Of a stretch of DNA of 64,000 nucleotides, positions 49,806 through 58,096 are shown piece after piece. Every line of letters starts with the position of its first letter. Position 1 is the stretch's first letter. Source of the stretch: Candidatus Saccharimonadota bacterium (lineage in GTDB: Bacteria; Patescibacteriota; Saccharimonadia; Saccharimonadales; Saccharimonadaceae); NCBI GenBank assembly GCA_017556795.1, contig JAFYLZ010000004.1:1-64000 (forward strand), in the 5' to 3' direction. The position numbers and the translations under genes were made by a program. The notes beneath the pieces were generated by a model. It saw only the letters and a list, made by a program, of their open reading frames with translations. It did not search any database and was not told the DNA's origin.

Positions 49806-51038
49806 ATGAAAATCGCGTTTTTTACTGATGCTTATCTCGATATAACTGGCGGCGTGCAAACTGCCGTCGAGGCGCAGAAAAGAACGCTAGAAAATTTGGG
49901 GCATACTATCTACTTGTTCACCCCGGGCTTTAAGCGTACTGATATGCAAATTAAGCAATTAGAAAAACAAAATATTTTTGTGGTGCCGACATGTAAGTTT
50001 TTGTTCCGTGGGATAATTCCGGTTGCGCGTCGCCCGCGCGTGATTGAAAGATGGGTTCTAAAAAGGCATCCAGAAATTAAAGATTTTGACATCTGCCACA
50101 TCCACTATGAGGGTGGTTGTTCGATTGCTGGCGTGCGTTTGGCACGCAAGTTCAATATACCAGTTGTGCAGACGATGCACGGGCGCGAAGACGTGGGACT
50201 GGAGAGTTTGATTCCGTTTGGCTTGCGTAGTTTTGTTGGTTCGTCCTTAAATTGTTTTCATAGCTGGTATTTGCCGCATAAAACAAAAGTCAAAAAAGAT
50301 AACTTTTTGGCGCCAACTAGAGCAAGAGCGAAAATGTGGTCACTAATGGTCAATCACGCCAATCAAGCAGATTTGGTATTGACTCCGTCTGAACATTTTC
50401 AGAAAAAATTAATACACTACGGCGTTAAGCGTCCAATGGCGGTGTTGCCGAACGGTGTGGCGGATGAGCGTTTCGAAAAAGTTGAGACTAGAAGCTTGCG
50501 TACGGATGAGCCGATGCGAATTATTTGGCATAACCGAGTGAGCAGTGAAAAGAGATTGATGCCATTTTTGGAGGCATTAAGTTTGGCTGGCGGAAATTAT
50601 GTGATGGACGTGTTTGGCGATGGCAACGAGCTAAAGAAAGCTCGCCGCTTAGTGAAGCGCTTTAAAATGTCGGTTAAATTGCACGGCGCAACGAGCTTCG
50701 ATCGATTGATCGGTAAGCTACGCGAAAGTCATTTGGATGTTTTGACCTCGTACAATTACGATACTTTTGGTATGACTTTGATCGAAGCGGAAGTGGCTGG
50801 CGTGCCGGTATTCTTCTGTGATCCGGACATGGAAGAAATTGCCGCGCCGGGAGGATACGTTAAAAGTAATGGTGCAGATGCTAAATCGATGGCGGAAGCT
50901 TTGAAAGATCTGGTGGCACATCCGGAACGTATCGAAAAAATGAGCGCAGCAATGTTGAAGCATCGCAACGAAGTCAGACAGTCTGAGCGCGTGCAAATGT
51001 TGTTAGGCTATTATCAAAAAGTAATTAAGAAAGGCTAG
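49806..51038 (+). CDS. GT4-family glycosyltransferase
   Basis: 410 aa, GT-B fold. N-terminal AFFTDAYLDITGGVQTAVEA (nucleotide-sugar GT4 start), QTMHGREDVG, and the C-terminal donor site HNRVSSEKRLMPFLEAL, GDGNELKKA, and TFGMTLIEAEVAGVPVF with the ExxxxxE pair. It resembles diacylglycerol glucosyl- or phosphatidylinositol mannosyltransferases; acceptor unknown. Coupled to the CDP-alcohol phosphatidyltransferase downstream, which suggests glycolipid synthesis. Confidence 0.88.
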   Translation: MKIAFFTDAYLDITGGVQTAVEAQKRTLENLGHTIYLFTPGFKRTDMQIKQLEKQNIFVVPTCKFLFRGIIPVARRPRVIERWVLKRHPEIKDFDICHIHYEGGCSIAGVRLARKFNIPVVQTMHGREDVGLESLIPFGLRSFVGSSLNCFHSWYLPHKTKVKKDNFLAPTRARAKMWSLMVNHANQADLVLTPSEHFQKKLIHYGVKRPMAVLPNGVADERFEKVETRSLRTDEPMRIIWHNRVSSEKRLMPFLEALSLAGGNYVMDVFGDGNELKKARRLVKRFKMSVKLHGATSFDRLIGKLRESHLDVLTSYNYDTFGMTLIEAEVAGVPVFFCDPDMEEIAAPGGYVKSNGADAKSMAEALKDLVAHPERIEKMSAAMLKHRNEVRQSERVQMLLGYYQKVIKKG

Positions 51039-51039
51039 C

Positions 51040-51669
51040 ATGAAATACTTGGCAGACGTTTTGACTTTTTCGAGAATCCTAATGTCTATATTTTTGATTG
51101 TTTGGGGCATCGTAGGCGGCAATGTGGACGTGTTCTGCGTGGTTTTCGCGATTGCTGAGCTAACCGATTCATTTGACGGCTATTGCTCGCGTAAATGGCC
51201 ATTTAAAAACCCGCCAGCCTATCGCAAGTTTGCGGTTGGTATCGATATTTTTGCCGACATGCTGCTTTGGTTTTCGGCAATGTTATTCTTTATTTTGAGA
51301 ATTAATTTGGCGGTTGGCCTCAGCGTTGCTATTGCGGTGGCGGTGATTGCCGGGTTGATTGAAATTATTGTTTATCGCAGGTTCTTTGGACATCCGGACA
51401 ACTTTGCTAAGGGTTCGCTTTGTGATCGCAATTTCCCGCTAGCTAAAAAAGTTATTATGGCAAGGCGCTGGCTTTATCTAGCTACGATTGCTCTCATCGT
51501 TTGCTGGGCGCTCTGGGTGACGAGCTGGCCAATGGCTGCAAAATGCGCTTTGTATGGTGTTTGCGTGGTGGTGGCAGTGTTCTTGTGGTTCTTCCTGAAA
51601 ACACGCCGCGAAAACATTTCGCGCGACGCAATTGAGTTAGAAGAAAAACTTAAAAAAGCGCAGAAATAG
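51040..51669 (+). CDS. CDP-alcohol phosphatidyltransferase family protein
   Basis: 209 aa with about five transmembrane segments. The catalytic signature is DSFDGYCSR then GIDIFADML (DxxDGxxxR...GxxxDxxxD, with Gly-Ile-Asp in a variant spacing). Family members make phosphatidylglycerol-phosphate, cardiolipin or PI-type lipids. Which alcohol is used is not readable. Third gene of the bactofilin-GT4 unit; its 3' end overlaps the convergent gene by 20 nt. Confidence 0.8.
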   Translation: MKYLADVLTFSRILMSIFLIVWGIVGGNVDVFCVVFAIAELTDSFDGYCSRKWPFKNPPAYRKFAVGIDIFADMLLWFSAMLFFILRINLAVGLSVAIAVAVIAGLIEIIVYRRFFGHPDNFAKGSLCDRNFPLAKKVIMARRWLYLATIALIVCWALWVTSWPMAAKCALYGVCVVVAVFLWFFLKTRRENISRDAIELEEKLKKAQK

Positions 51670-52426
51670 TTGCGTTTTCGAATTGATTTGGATTGTATAA
51701 ATTAAAGACGGCGATCTTGCTGGCCGCTTCACCCATCCAAAGAGTAAGTGGCGTGTAGGCGGTTTTTTCGATTGGCACAGCCGAAACATTGCCGTTTTTA
51801 GCGACAAGGATTTGCCCGTTATGGAGCGTAATGATTGAAGCTGGGTAGCTTAATGTAAATTTATGCAGAGCTTCGGCGATTTGCATTAATGGCTGAGAGA
51901 GCAAGATAACTTTTGGATAATAAACGGCGCGGAAGAGCTTCTGCAGGCTTGGTAGTGGAGCAAAATAGCAAAGCTGTTCGTTCATGAGTAATGGCTCGAG
52001 ATTGCTAGAAAGAATAATATCAATGGTGTCACGCGTGAGCAGGGTTGGTTTTTCGGCCTTCTCGCAAGCTTCTGCGATAGCTCTTGCCGTGATGTTATTC
52101 TTCGAAAAGTCGCCTACGAGCAAATTGAAATCTGATAAATTAAATAAACTTTTTAATTCTTCCGATTCGGCAAAAGAGCCAGAATCGGTGGCCGGCAAGA
52201 AAACGAGGTTCTCGATTGGCGGCAGAGTTTTTTCGAGGCTTTTTGGTAAGGCAATTTTGAGTTCTTTGATTGGGAAATTGGCCGAGATGCTCTCGGCGGT
52301 TTTGATGACGGTACGGAAGTTTTGGTTATTGCCACCCATGACGAACATGCTTCCCTGTTTTTGATCTGGGATATTCCAAGCAAGTTCGCTGAATGGATTG
52401 GTTTCGTATTTATGAAAGTAGTCCAT
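51650..52426 (-). CDS. Ribokinase-fold protein, possibly NAD(P)H-hydrate dehydratase-like
   Basis: 258 aa, not firmly recognised. GSMFVMGGNNQNFRTVIKTAES, LPKSLEKTLPPIENLVFLPA, NLLVGDFSKNNITARAIAEA and TRDTIDIIL follow the strand-helix order of the YjeF C-terminal (NnrD) fold. The usual catalytic Asp loop (GTGDVLAG) is not seen; TPLTLWMGEAA stands at the expected place. It could be a degenerate or diverged member. Overlaps xth by 1 nt (operon smpB-xth-this). Confidence 0.5.
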   Translation of the reverse strand: MDYFHKYETNPFSELAWNIPDQKQGSMFVMGGNNQNFRTVIKTAESISANFPIKELKIALPKSLEKTLPPIENLVFLPATDSGSFAESEELKSLFNLSDFNLLVGDFSKNNITARAIAEACEKAEKPTLLTRDTIDIILSSNLEPLLMNEQLCYFAPLPSLQKLFRAVYYPKVILLSQPLMQIAEALHKFTLSYPASIITLHNGQILVAKNGNVSAVPIEKTAYTPLTLWMGEAASKIAVFNLYNPNQFENATISALF

Positions 52427-53211
52427 TAGGCCTCCAGTTCGATTGAGATTGGGCAGTGGTCTGAACCTTGCACACCTTCGTGAATTTCGGCGCTTTTAAT
52501 TTTGCTTGCGATGGATTTTGAAACGAAGAAATAATCGATACGCCAACCGATGCCGCGAGCTCTAGCGTTAGCGCGCCAGGTCCACCAAGTGTAGCGACCG
52601 GTTTCGTCTGGATGAAGCGCGCGGAAAGTATCAACTAGACCAGCGTTAACGATATTATCGATTCCTTTTCTTTCTTCTTTGGTGTAGCCGGCGTTTTCCT
52701 CGTTGTCTTTTGGGCGAGCGAGATCGATTTCGGTATGCGCGGCGTTGAAATCACCGCAGACAACGACTGGCTTTTCTTTTTCAAGCGATTTTAAGTAGCT
52801 AAGGAAGGTTGGGTCCCAGAGTTTTTCGCGAAGTTTCAATCTTTCCAAGCTGTGCTTAGAGTTTGGTGTATAGACGTTAACTAGATAAAAATCTTCGAAT
52901 TCCGCAGTAAGTACACGACCTTCGGCGAGTGGGTCGCCAAATTGATCTTTGAAGTCTTGATCGGTTGGCAAACCATTTTGCACGGAAAGTGGTTTGATTT
53001 TGGTGAAGATTGCGGTGCCGGAATAGCCTGGGCGTTCGGCGGAATTCCAGAGTTCTTCGTATTCTGGTAAATCGATTTCGGCTTGGCCTTGTTTAGCCTT
53101 GGTTTCCTGCAAACAAAGAATGTCTGGCTGTTTTTCGTCGATAAATTTTTGAAAAGCGCCTTTGTTGATGATGGCGCGAAGGCCGTTAACGTTCCAGGAA
53201 TAAATGCGCAT
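52426..53211 (-). CDS. xth: Exodeoxyribonuclease III / AP endonuclease
   Basis: 261-aa ExoA-type enzyme cutting at abasic sites. Motifs: SWNVNGLRA, LQETKAK (Glu), YTPNSKH, CGDFNAAHTEID (Asp-Asn), WRIDYFFVS and GSDHCPI (Asp-His). Matches the length of the family (about 255-268). Start codon shares a base with the smpB stop. Confidence 0.96.
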   Translation of the reverse strand: MRIYSWNVNGLRAIINKGAFQKFIDEKQPDILCLQETKAKQGQAEIDLPEYEELWNSAERPGYSGTAIFTKIKPLSVQNGLPTDQDFKDQFGDPLAEGRVLTAEFEDFYLVNVYTPNSKHSLERLKLREKLWDPTFLSYLKSLEKEKPVVVCGDFNAAHTEIDLARPKDNEENAGYTKEERKGIDNIVNAGLVDTFRALHPDETGRYTWWTWRANARARGIGWRIDYFFVSKSIASKIKSAEIHEGVQGSDHCPISIELEA

Positions 53212-53624
53212 TAGTAACGTCCCCTTTCAATATCGCGTTTTTTGATGGTTTCGCGCTTGTCGTATTTCTTCTTACCTTTACCAGTGGCGATAACGAGTTT
53301 AATATAACGAGTTTCGGCGAGTAGCTTGACTGGAACGATAGCAAAGCCGTCGGCGCGGGCTTTGGCTAGACTCATGAGTTGGCGCTTGGTGGCGAGTAGC
53401 TTGATGTTTTCGGTATTTTCGGCGCCGAGCGTAAGATTGTTGAGCCAGAGCTCACCATTTCTAATAGTAATGAACGAGCCTTTGAGTTGAACGTGGTGGT
53501 CGCGGATTTTGCGCACCATTGGGCCGGATAAACACATGCCAACAGAAAGCTCTTCGCCGAGCCGATAATCATAATGCGCGCGACGATTCACAACGACTGC
53601 TGGACTGTTCTTGGCCTTTTTCAT
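53211..53624 (-). CDS. smpB: SsrA-binding protein SmpB
   Basis: 137-aa tmRNA partner for ribosome rescue. NRRAHYDY, a central OB barrel with GMCLSGPMVRKIR, LWLNNLT, and the C-terminal GKKKYDKRETIKKRD tail that occupies the mRNA channel. The tmRNA (ssrA) gene is not recognised in this window. Leaderless-type promoter. Confidence 0.95.
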   Translation of the reverse strand: MKKAKNSPAVVVNRRAHYDYRLGEELSVGMCLSGPMVRKIRDHHVQLKGSFITIRNGELWLNNLTLGAENTENIKLLATKRQLMSLAKARADGFAIVPVKLLAETRYIKLVIATGKGKKKYDKRETIKKRDIERGRY

Positions 53625-53630
53625 AAGCCA

Positions 53631-53639
53631 ATTATAGCA
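53631..53639 (-). promoter_or_regulatory. Leaderless promoter of smpB
   Basis: Minus-strand TGCTATAAT ends 6 nt before ATG 53624, in the 17-bp gap after dnaE. Confidence 0.78.
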
Positions 53640-53641
53640 TA

Positions 53642-56600
53642 TTAGGAGACTTTGACGTTGTCCGCCCCGACGAGACCGCGGAGTTTGGCGAGGAAGTCAT
53701 CGCTAACGTCGACGCTAAACGGCATGCGAAGCGGCTTCTTTTCTTCCCCGTCTTTCAGAACTAGAATGACTTCTTGGCAACCAAGATTGATGTCGCAGAG
53801 GCGGCGAATGCCGGTGAGGAGATCGGTGTCGTTTGGATTTTCGATAAGGATAAATAGGCGCTCTTTGCGTGGGTCTTTTGGCGGGGCGACGATTCTTGGC
53901 GGCTCTTCTTCGGTTTTGGTCCTCGCGGCAGAGACACGTTCGGCAGAGCTTTTGCTGTAGGTGCGTTTCTTTGGTGCGGCGACTGGTTCGGCGAGTTTGC
54001 TGCCGGTACGTTGGTAGTTTTCGAGCATATCGTCGGAAATTAATTCAACGGTTTCGGCGAGCACCTTGATTTCGGAGGTTGGGCGCCCATCTTTGTCGGT
54101 GGCGTTAACACGGCCATTAATGCGTACGACGTTGTCGACGACGAGCTTAGCGCTGCAAGACTCAAAGACTGACGGGAAGACGACGGCTTCGACTTCGCCG
54201 GTTTTGTTTTCGAGTTTGATGAAGGCCATCTTGGTATTGGATTTAGTCAGGATGGTGCGGATGTTGGTAATGATACCACCAATAACGATGTTCTTGTCGT
54301 TGTTCTCGGCGCTAATATACGAGAATGGATGGGTTTGCTCCTCGAAGTAAAGATCGTATTTATCAAGCGGGTGAGCGGATAGGTAGAGGCCCATCAAGTC
54401 GCGTTCCCAAAGCAATTGCTCCTTTTCGGAATATTGAGTTGGAGCTGGTTTGATTTCTGGTTCTGGAATAGCGCCAGCTGCGCCCATGGCACCAAACAAA
54501 TCGGTCTGGCCGGAGCCAACGTCTTTTTGGATTTTGGCACCGTAAGCCTGGATGCTTTCGAGGTTGAATAAGAGGTCTGAGCGAGAATAACCAAAACGGT
54601 CGAAGGCGCCGGTTTTGATAGCGGCTTCCCAAGATTTTTTATTGAACTTGGTCGAATCGACGCGTTTAGCAAAGTCGAAGATGGATTTGAATGGACCGTT
54701 TTTGTCGCGTTCTGGAATAACGATATCTTCGATAAGGGATTTGCCCATATTCTTAACGCCAGAAAGACCAAAGCGAATAGTTCTCTTGCCTCCGACGATA
54801 CCGAAGTCGCCATAAGACTCGTTGATATCTGGGCCAAGAACTTTGAGACCGATACGTTTACATTCAGAAATTTCGATAGCCAAGCGATCGGTCCAGCGCA
54901 TATCGGCGGTCATAAGAGCGGCCATAAAGGCGTCTGGATAATGCGCTTTGAGATAGGCGGTCCAATAAGCAACTAGGGCGTAGCATGCGGCGTGGGACTT
55001 GTTGAAACAGTAGTTTGCGAAGTCGAGAAGCTGGCTCCAGAAAGTCTCGGCGATTTCTTCGGTAGCACCACCAATTTTGACGGCACCCTCGATAAACTGC
55101 GGCTTGACCTTCTTCATGAGGTCGATCTTTTTCTTACCGACGGCCTTACGCAAAGTATCTGCCTGGCCACCGGTAAAGCCACACCATTCCTTGGAAATCT
55201 GCATGAACTGCTCCTGGTAAATCATAATACCGTAGGTATTTTTGAGCGAGTTTTCGAGGCCTGGGTGGAGATAAGTAATTGGCTCTTCCCCGTGTTTACG
55301 ACGAATGAACGAATCGATAAACTGCATTGGGCCTGGACGATAAAGTGCCACCATAGCGATGATGTCTTCAAACGAAGAAGCTTTGAGGTCTTTGAGATAA
55401 CGTTTCATGCCGGCAGATTCAAGCTGGAAAACGCCGGTCGTATCTGCACGCTGAAGCAATTTATAGGTCTCTTCGTCGTCGAGTGGTACGGAGTACATGT
55501 CGATATCGTTGTGGTAAACCTTGCGAATCATACGGAGCGCATTATTAATCACAGAAAGGTTGGAAAGGCCGAGGAAGTCCATTTTAAGAAGGCCGAGCTC
55601 TTCGACGGTACCCATTGGGAATTGAGCGGCGATTGGACCTTTAGCGGAAACTTCGAGCGGGAGGAACTTGACCAAATCGTCTGGTGCAATCACGACACCA
55701 CAAGCGTGCACGCCGTGGTTTCTGATGGTGCCTTCGAGACGCGAAGCGAAGTCGATAACTTCTTTGGAAATTGGGTTAGATTCGTATTCGGCTTTGAGAT
55801 CTGGAACGTCTTTGATGGCATCAGCAAGATGAACGTGATGCCCCATCACTGGGTCTGGGACCATTTTGGCCAAGCGGTCTGCTTCGGCGTATGGTACTTC
55901 GAGCACGCGAGCGACGTCGCGCACGGCGTTTTTAGCCATCATTTTACCGAAGGTAGCAATATTCGATACGCGAGCCTCGCCGTATTTGCCGGTACAATAT
56001 TCAATCACCTCATCGCGGCGAGTGTCTTGGATATCGGTATCGATATCTGGCATGGAGATACGGTCTGGGTTCAAGAAACGCTCAAAGAGCAAGTCGTACT
56101 TAAGTGGGTCAAGCTCGGTAATACGAAGTGCGTAAGCAAGCAAAGAGCCGGCAGCAGAACCACGACCTGGGCCGTAAACGATTCCCTGGTTTTTGCCCCA
56201 CATAATAAAGTCCTGAACGATAAGGAAGTAGCCGTTGTAGCCCATTTTATCGACCACAGAAAGCTCGTAGTCGATACGTGGGAGGATTTTTGTCGTTTCG
56301 CTACGATCCTTGTCGGCAGCTTCAAGTAGCTTGCGACAGGCTGGAACATCGAGCTTCTCGGCTTCTTCTTTAGTTTTATTGCAATAGCGAAAAACTAGGC
56401 CACGGAAGACGAGTTTGTCTAGATAGGATTTTTCGTCTTCGCCCTTTGGCACTGGGAATTTTGGAATCAAAATGCGGCCAAGTTGTAAGTCTACGTTGCA
56501 GCGGTCGGCGATACGCTTACTATTCAAGACGGCTTCTGGGCAGGTATCTTGCCAATGCTCGATGATTTCGTCCGCCGAGATAACGTGCAGGTCGAAATCT

Positions 56601-57364
56601 TTCAAAGTCATACGGTTTGGATCGGAAAGGTTGGATGCGGTGCCGACACAGAGCAAGACTTCGTGAGCGTCTTGGTCTTCGTGCTTTAGATAGTGGGCAT
56701 CGCAGGTGACGACGAGTGGCAAACCGAGTTCTTCGGCGTGAGCCATCAGCCAGTCGTTAACTTTCTTCTGTTCTGCAGAATGCGTAGAAGATTTCGGATG
56801 GCCGTGGTCTTGCATCTCGAGATAGAAACGGTCTTTGAAGACATTGCGATACCAATCAATTAATTCTAGCGCGCGTTTGTCGTCGTCGGCACGGATGGCT
56901 TCGGAAATTTCGGAACCCATACAACCAGAAAGACAAATGATTCCCTCGTTGTATTTTTCGAGCTCGTCGTGGTCGGTGCGCGGTTTGTAATATTTGCCGT
57001 GAATTTCGGCATTAGACATGATGCGACAGAGGTTTTCGAAACCCTGGTTGTTCATGGCGATCAAAGTAATATGAAAACGTTGCTTGTCGTGCGCAGGGTC
57101 CTTGTCGGTCATTTTGCGCGCAGCAACGTAGGATTCGAGGCCAAGGATTGGTTTAATGCCGGCATCGTTGCAACATTTATACAATTCGACTAGGCCGCTC
57201 ATGGTACCGTGGTCGGTAACGGCGACGGCTTCCATTCCCTGTTCTTTTACATAATCAACTAATTCAGGAATCTTTGTTAAGCCATCAAGCAAAGAGTAAT
57301 GGGTGTGGTTGTGGAGGTGGACAAAGTCGCTCGGCTTTAACTGAATCTTCTCTGGTTTTGACAT
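53642..57364 (-). CDS. dnaE: DNA polymerase III alpha subunit
   Basis: 1240-aa replicative polymerase (DnaE1-like). N-terminal PHP domain with HLHNHTHYSLLDG and VTDHGTMSG, so likely metal-binding. Polymerase core: GPGRGSAAGSLLAY, then PDIDTDIQD with catalytic aspartates, and GVFQLESAGMKRYLKDLK in the palm/fingers. C-terminal helix-hairpin-helix, an OB fold (ITNIRTILTKSNTKMAF) and a tail domain follow. Monocistronic with a leaderless-type promoter overlapping a long hairpin. A 445-codon antisense frame on + (54992-56329) is judged a shadow. Confidence 0.97.
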   Translation of the reverse strand: MSKPEKIQLKPSDFVHLHNHTHYSLLDGLTKIPELVDYVKEQGMEAVAVTDHGTMSGLVELYKCCNDAGIKPILGLESYVAARKMTDKDPAHDKQRFHITLIAMNNQGFENLCRIMSNAEIHGKYYKPRTDHDELEKYNEGIICLSGCMGSEISEAIRADDDKRALELIDWYRNVFKDRFYLEMQDHGHPKSSTHSAEQKKVNDWLMAHAEELGLPLVVTCDAHYLKHEDQDAHEVLLCVGTASNLSDPNRMTLKDFDLHVISADEIIEHWQDTCPEAVLNSKRIADRCNVDLQLGRILIPKFPVPKGEDEKSYLDKLVFRGLVFRYCNKTKEEAEKLDVPACRKLLEAADKDRSETTKILPRIDYELSVVDKMGYNGYFLIVQDFIMWGKNQGIVYGPGRGSAAGSLLAYALRITELDPLKYDLLFERFLNPDRISMPDIDTDIQDTRRDEVIEYCTGKYGEARVSNIATFGKMMAKNAVRDVARVLEVPYAEADRLAKMVPDPVMGHHVHLADAIKDVPDLKAEYESNPISKEVIDFASRLEGTIRNHGVHACGVVIAPDDLVKFLPLEVSAKGPIAAQFPMGTVEELGLLKMDFLGLSNLSVINNALRMIRKVYHNDIDMYSVPLDDEETYKLLQRADTTGVFQLESAGMKRYLKDLKASSFEDIIAMVALYRPGPMQFIDSFIRRKHGEEPITYLHPGLENSLKNTYGIMIYQEQFMQISKEWCGFTGGQADTLRKAVGKKKIDLMKKVKPQFIEGAVKIGGATEEIAETFWSQLLDFANYCFNKSHAACYALVAYWTAYLKAHYPDAFMAALMTADMRWTDRLAIEISECKRIGLKVLGPDINESYGDFGIVGGKRTIRFGLSGVKNMGKSLIEDIVIPERDKNGPFKSIFDFAKRVDSTKFNKKSWEAAIKTGAFDRFGYSRSDLLFNLESIQAYGAKIQKDVGSGQTDLFGAMGAAGAIPEPEIKPAPTQYSEKEQLLWERDLMGLYLSAHPLDKYDLYFEEQTHPFSYISAENNDKNIVIGGIITNIRTILTKSNTKMAFIKLENKTGEVEAVVFPSVFESCSAKLVVDNVVRINGRVNATDKDGRPTSEIKVLAETVELISDDMLENYQRTGSKLAEPVAAPKKRTYSKSSAERVSAARTKTEEEPPRIVAPPKDPRKERLFILIENPNDTDLLTGIRRLCDINLGCQEVILVLKDGEEKKPLRMPFSVDVSDDFLAKLRGLVGADNVKVS

Positions 57365-57370
57365 ATATTT

Positions 57371-57379
57371 ATTATACCA
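57371..57379 (-). promoter_or_regulatory. Leaderless promoter of dnaE
   Basis: Minus-strand TGGTATAAT ends 6 nt before ATG 57364. Its -35 region lies in the hairpin 57379-57463. Confidence 0.78.
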
Positions 57380-57463
57380 AAAAGGGCCGTGGCAAACAAA
57401 ATGTTCAGGATAAAATATTTCCTCGAACTAATTCTTTGTTTTATGCACTAGGTGGCCCTTTTT
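57379..57463. other. 85-nt extended imperfect hairpin upstream of dnaE
   Basis: Nested pairings: AAAAAGGGCC (57379-57388) with GGCCCTTTTT (57454-57463); AAACAAA (57394-57400) with TTTGTTT (57435-57441); GTTC and GGA (57403-57410) with TCC and GAAC (57420-57428). It could be a small RNA on either strand, or a cruciform/operator at the dnaE promoter. No SRP motif. The 57464-57536 stretch shows nothing else. Confidence 0.55.
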
Positions 57464-57536
57464 AGTTAAAAGTTGTGAGCCGTATAACCTACACTCTAAT
57501 TTCAAAATAACATAAGCATTTTTGGTTGTCAAGCAC

Positions 57537-57569
57537 AAAAATACCACAAATTTGATTTTTGTGGTATTT
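57537..57569 (-). terminator. Terminator of the YtxH-like unit
   Basis: AATACCACAAA/TTTGTGGTATT stem with T-run on the minus strand. Confidence 0.85.
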
Positions 57570-57578
57570 GGTGATTAC

Positions 57579-57800
57579 TTATTTCTTTTTAGCGGTTTTG
57601 GCCTTGACGGCTTTTTTAACTTCGCTGGCTTTTTTAGTAGCCTGCTTTTTAACTTTTTTAGCACCAGCTTTGATCTTGTCTTCATTTTTAGCGGCGAAGA
57701 CACCAGCTACAGCGCCGGCTGCAGCACCCAGCATAGCGCCAAGGAAAAACTTGCTGCCTTTCTTTTTCTCGGTCTTTTTAGTAGTTGCTTTTTTTGCCAT
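57579..57800 (-). CDS. YtxH-like small membrane protein
   Basis: 73 aa. Basic N-terminus, a Gly/Ala-rich transmembrane helix (residues 17-36, FFLGAMLGAAAGAVAGVFAA), then a Lys/Ala-rich amphipathic tail with KKVKKQATKKASEVKKA. This is the YtxH layout (stress-associated in Bacillus). AAAGGAG lies before the ATG; it overlaps the preceding gene by 23 nt. Exact role unknown. Confidence 0.75.
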   Translation of the reverse strand: MAKKATTKKTEKKKGSKFFLGAMLGAAAGAVAGVFAAKNEDKIKAGAKKVKKQATKKASEVKKAVKAKTAKKK

Positions 57801-58065
57801 CCCTTTTCTCCTTTGATTGATTTTTATATTTTGGATCTGTATATTTTTCTGCGAATGTTTTTACGACGCCGCCGATTGATGTCATTCCCTTGACGTTGTC
57901 TACAACGTCACTGGCACTATCGGCAATGTCTTGGCCTTTGATCACGATTTTCTTGACTTCTTTGGTAACGCCAATGAGTTTAGCGAGCAAGACGATGCCG
58001 AGAATCAAGAAGATCAATAAGGCGGTTGATAGGAATATAACTAAAATCCATTCTGCTACGTTCAT
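57778..58065 (-). CDS. DUF948-like single-pass membrane protein
   Basis: 95 aa. An N-terminal transmembrane helix (residues 6-30, WILVIFLSTALLIFLILGIVLLA) followed by a helical tail with VTKEVKKIVIKGQDIADSASDVVDNVKG. Layout like DUF948/YtxG, which in Firmicutes pairs with YtxH, as here. AAGGAG before the ATG. Function unknown. Confidence 0.72.
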   Translation of the reverse strand: MNVAEWILVIFLSTALLIFLILGIVLLAKLIGVTKEVKKIVIKGQDIADSASDVVDNVKGMTSIGGVVKTFAEKYTDPKYKNQSKEKRDGKKSNY

Positions 58066-58096
58066 TTTTTATTCTCCTTAAGGTTATTGTATCATA

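Noticed and set aside
54992-56329. A 445-codon open frame on the + strand opposite dnaE
   Set aside because: It lies wholly antisense to a motif-complete dnaE; its predicted protein is rich in Trp, His and Phe with no recognisable fold, and there is no SD. Its length follows from codon bias of dnaE.
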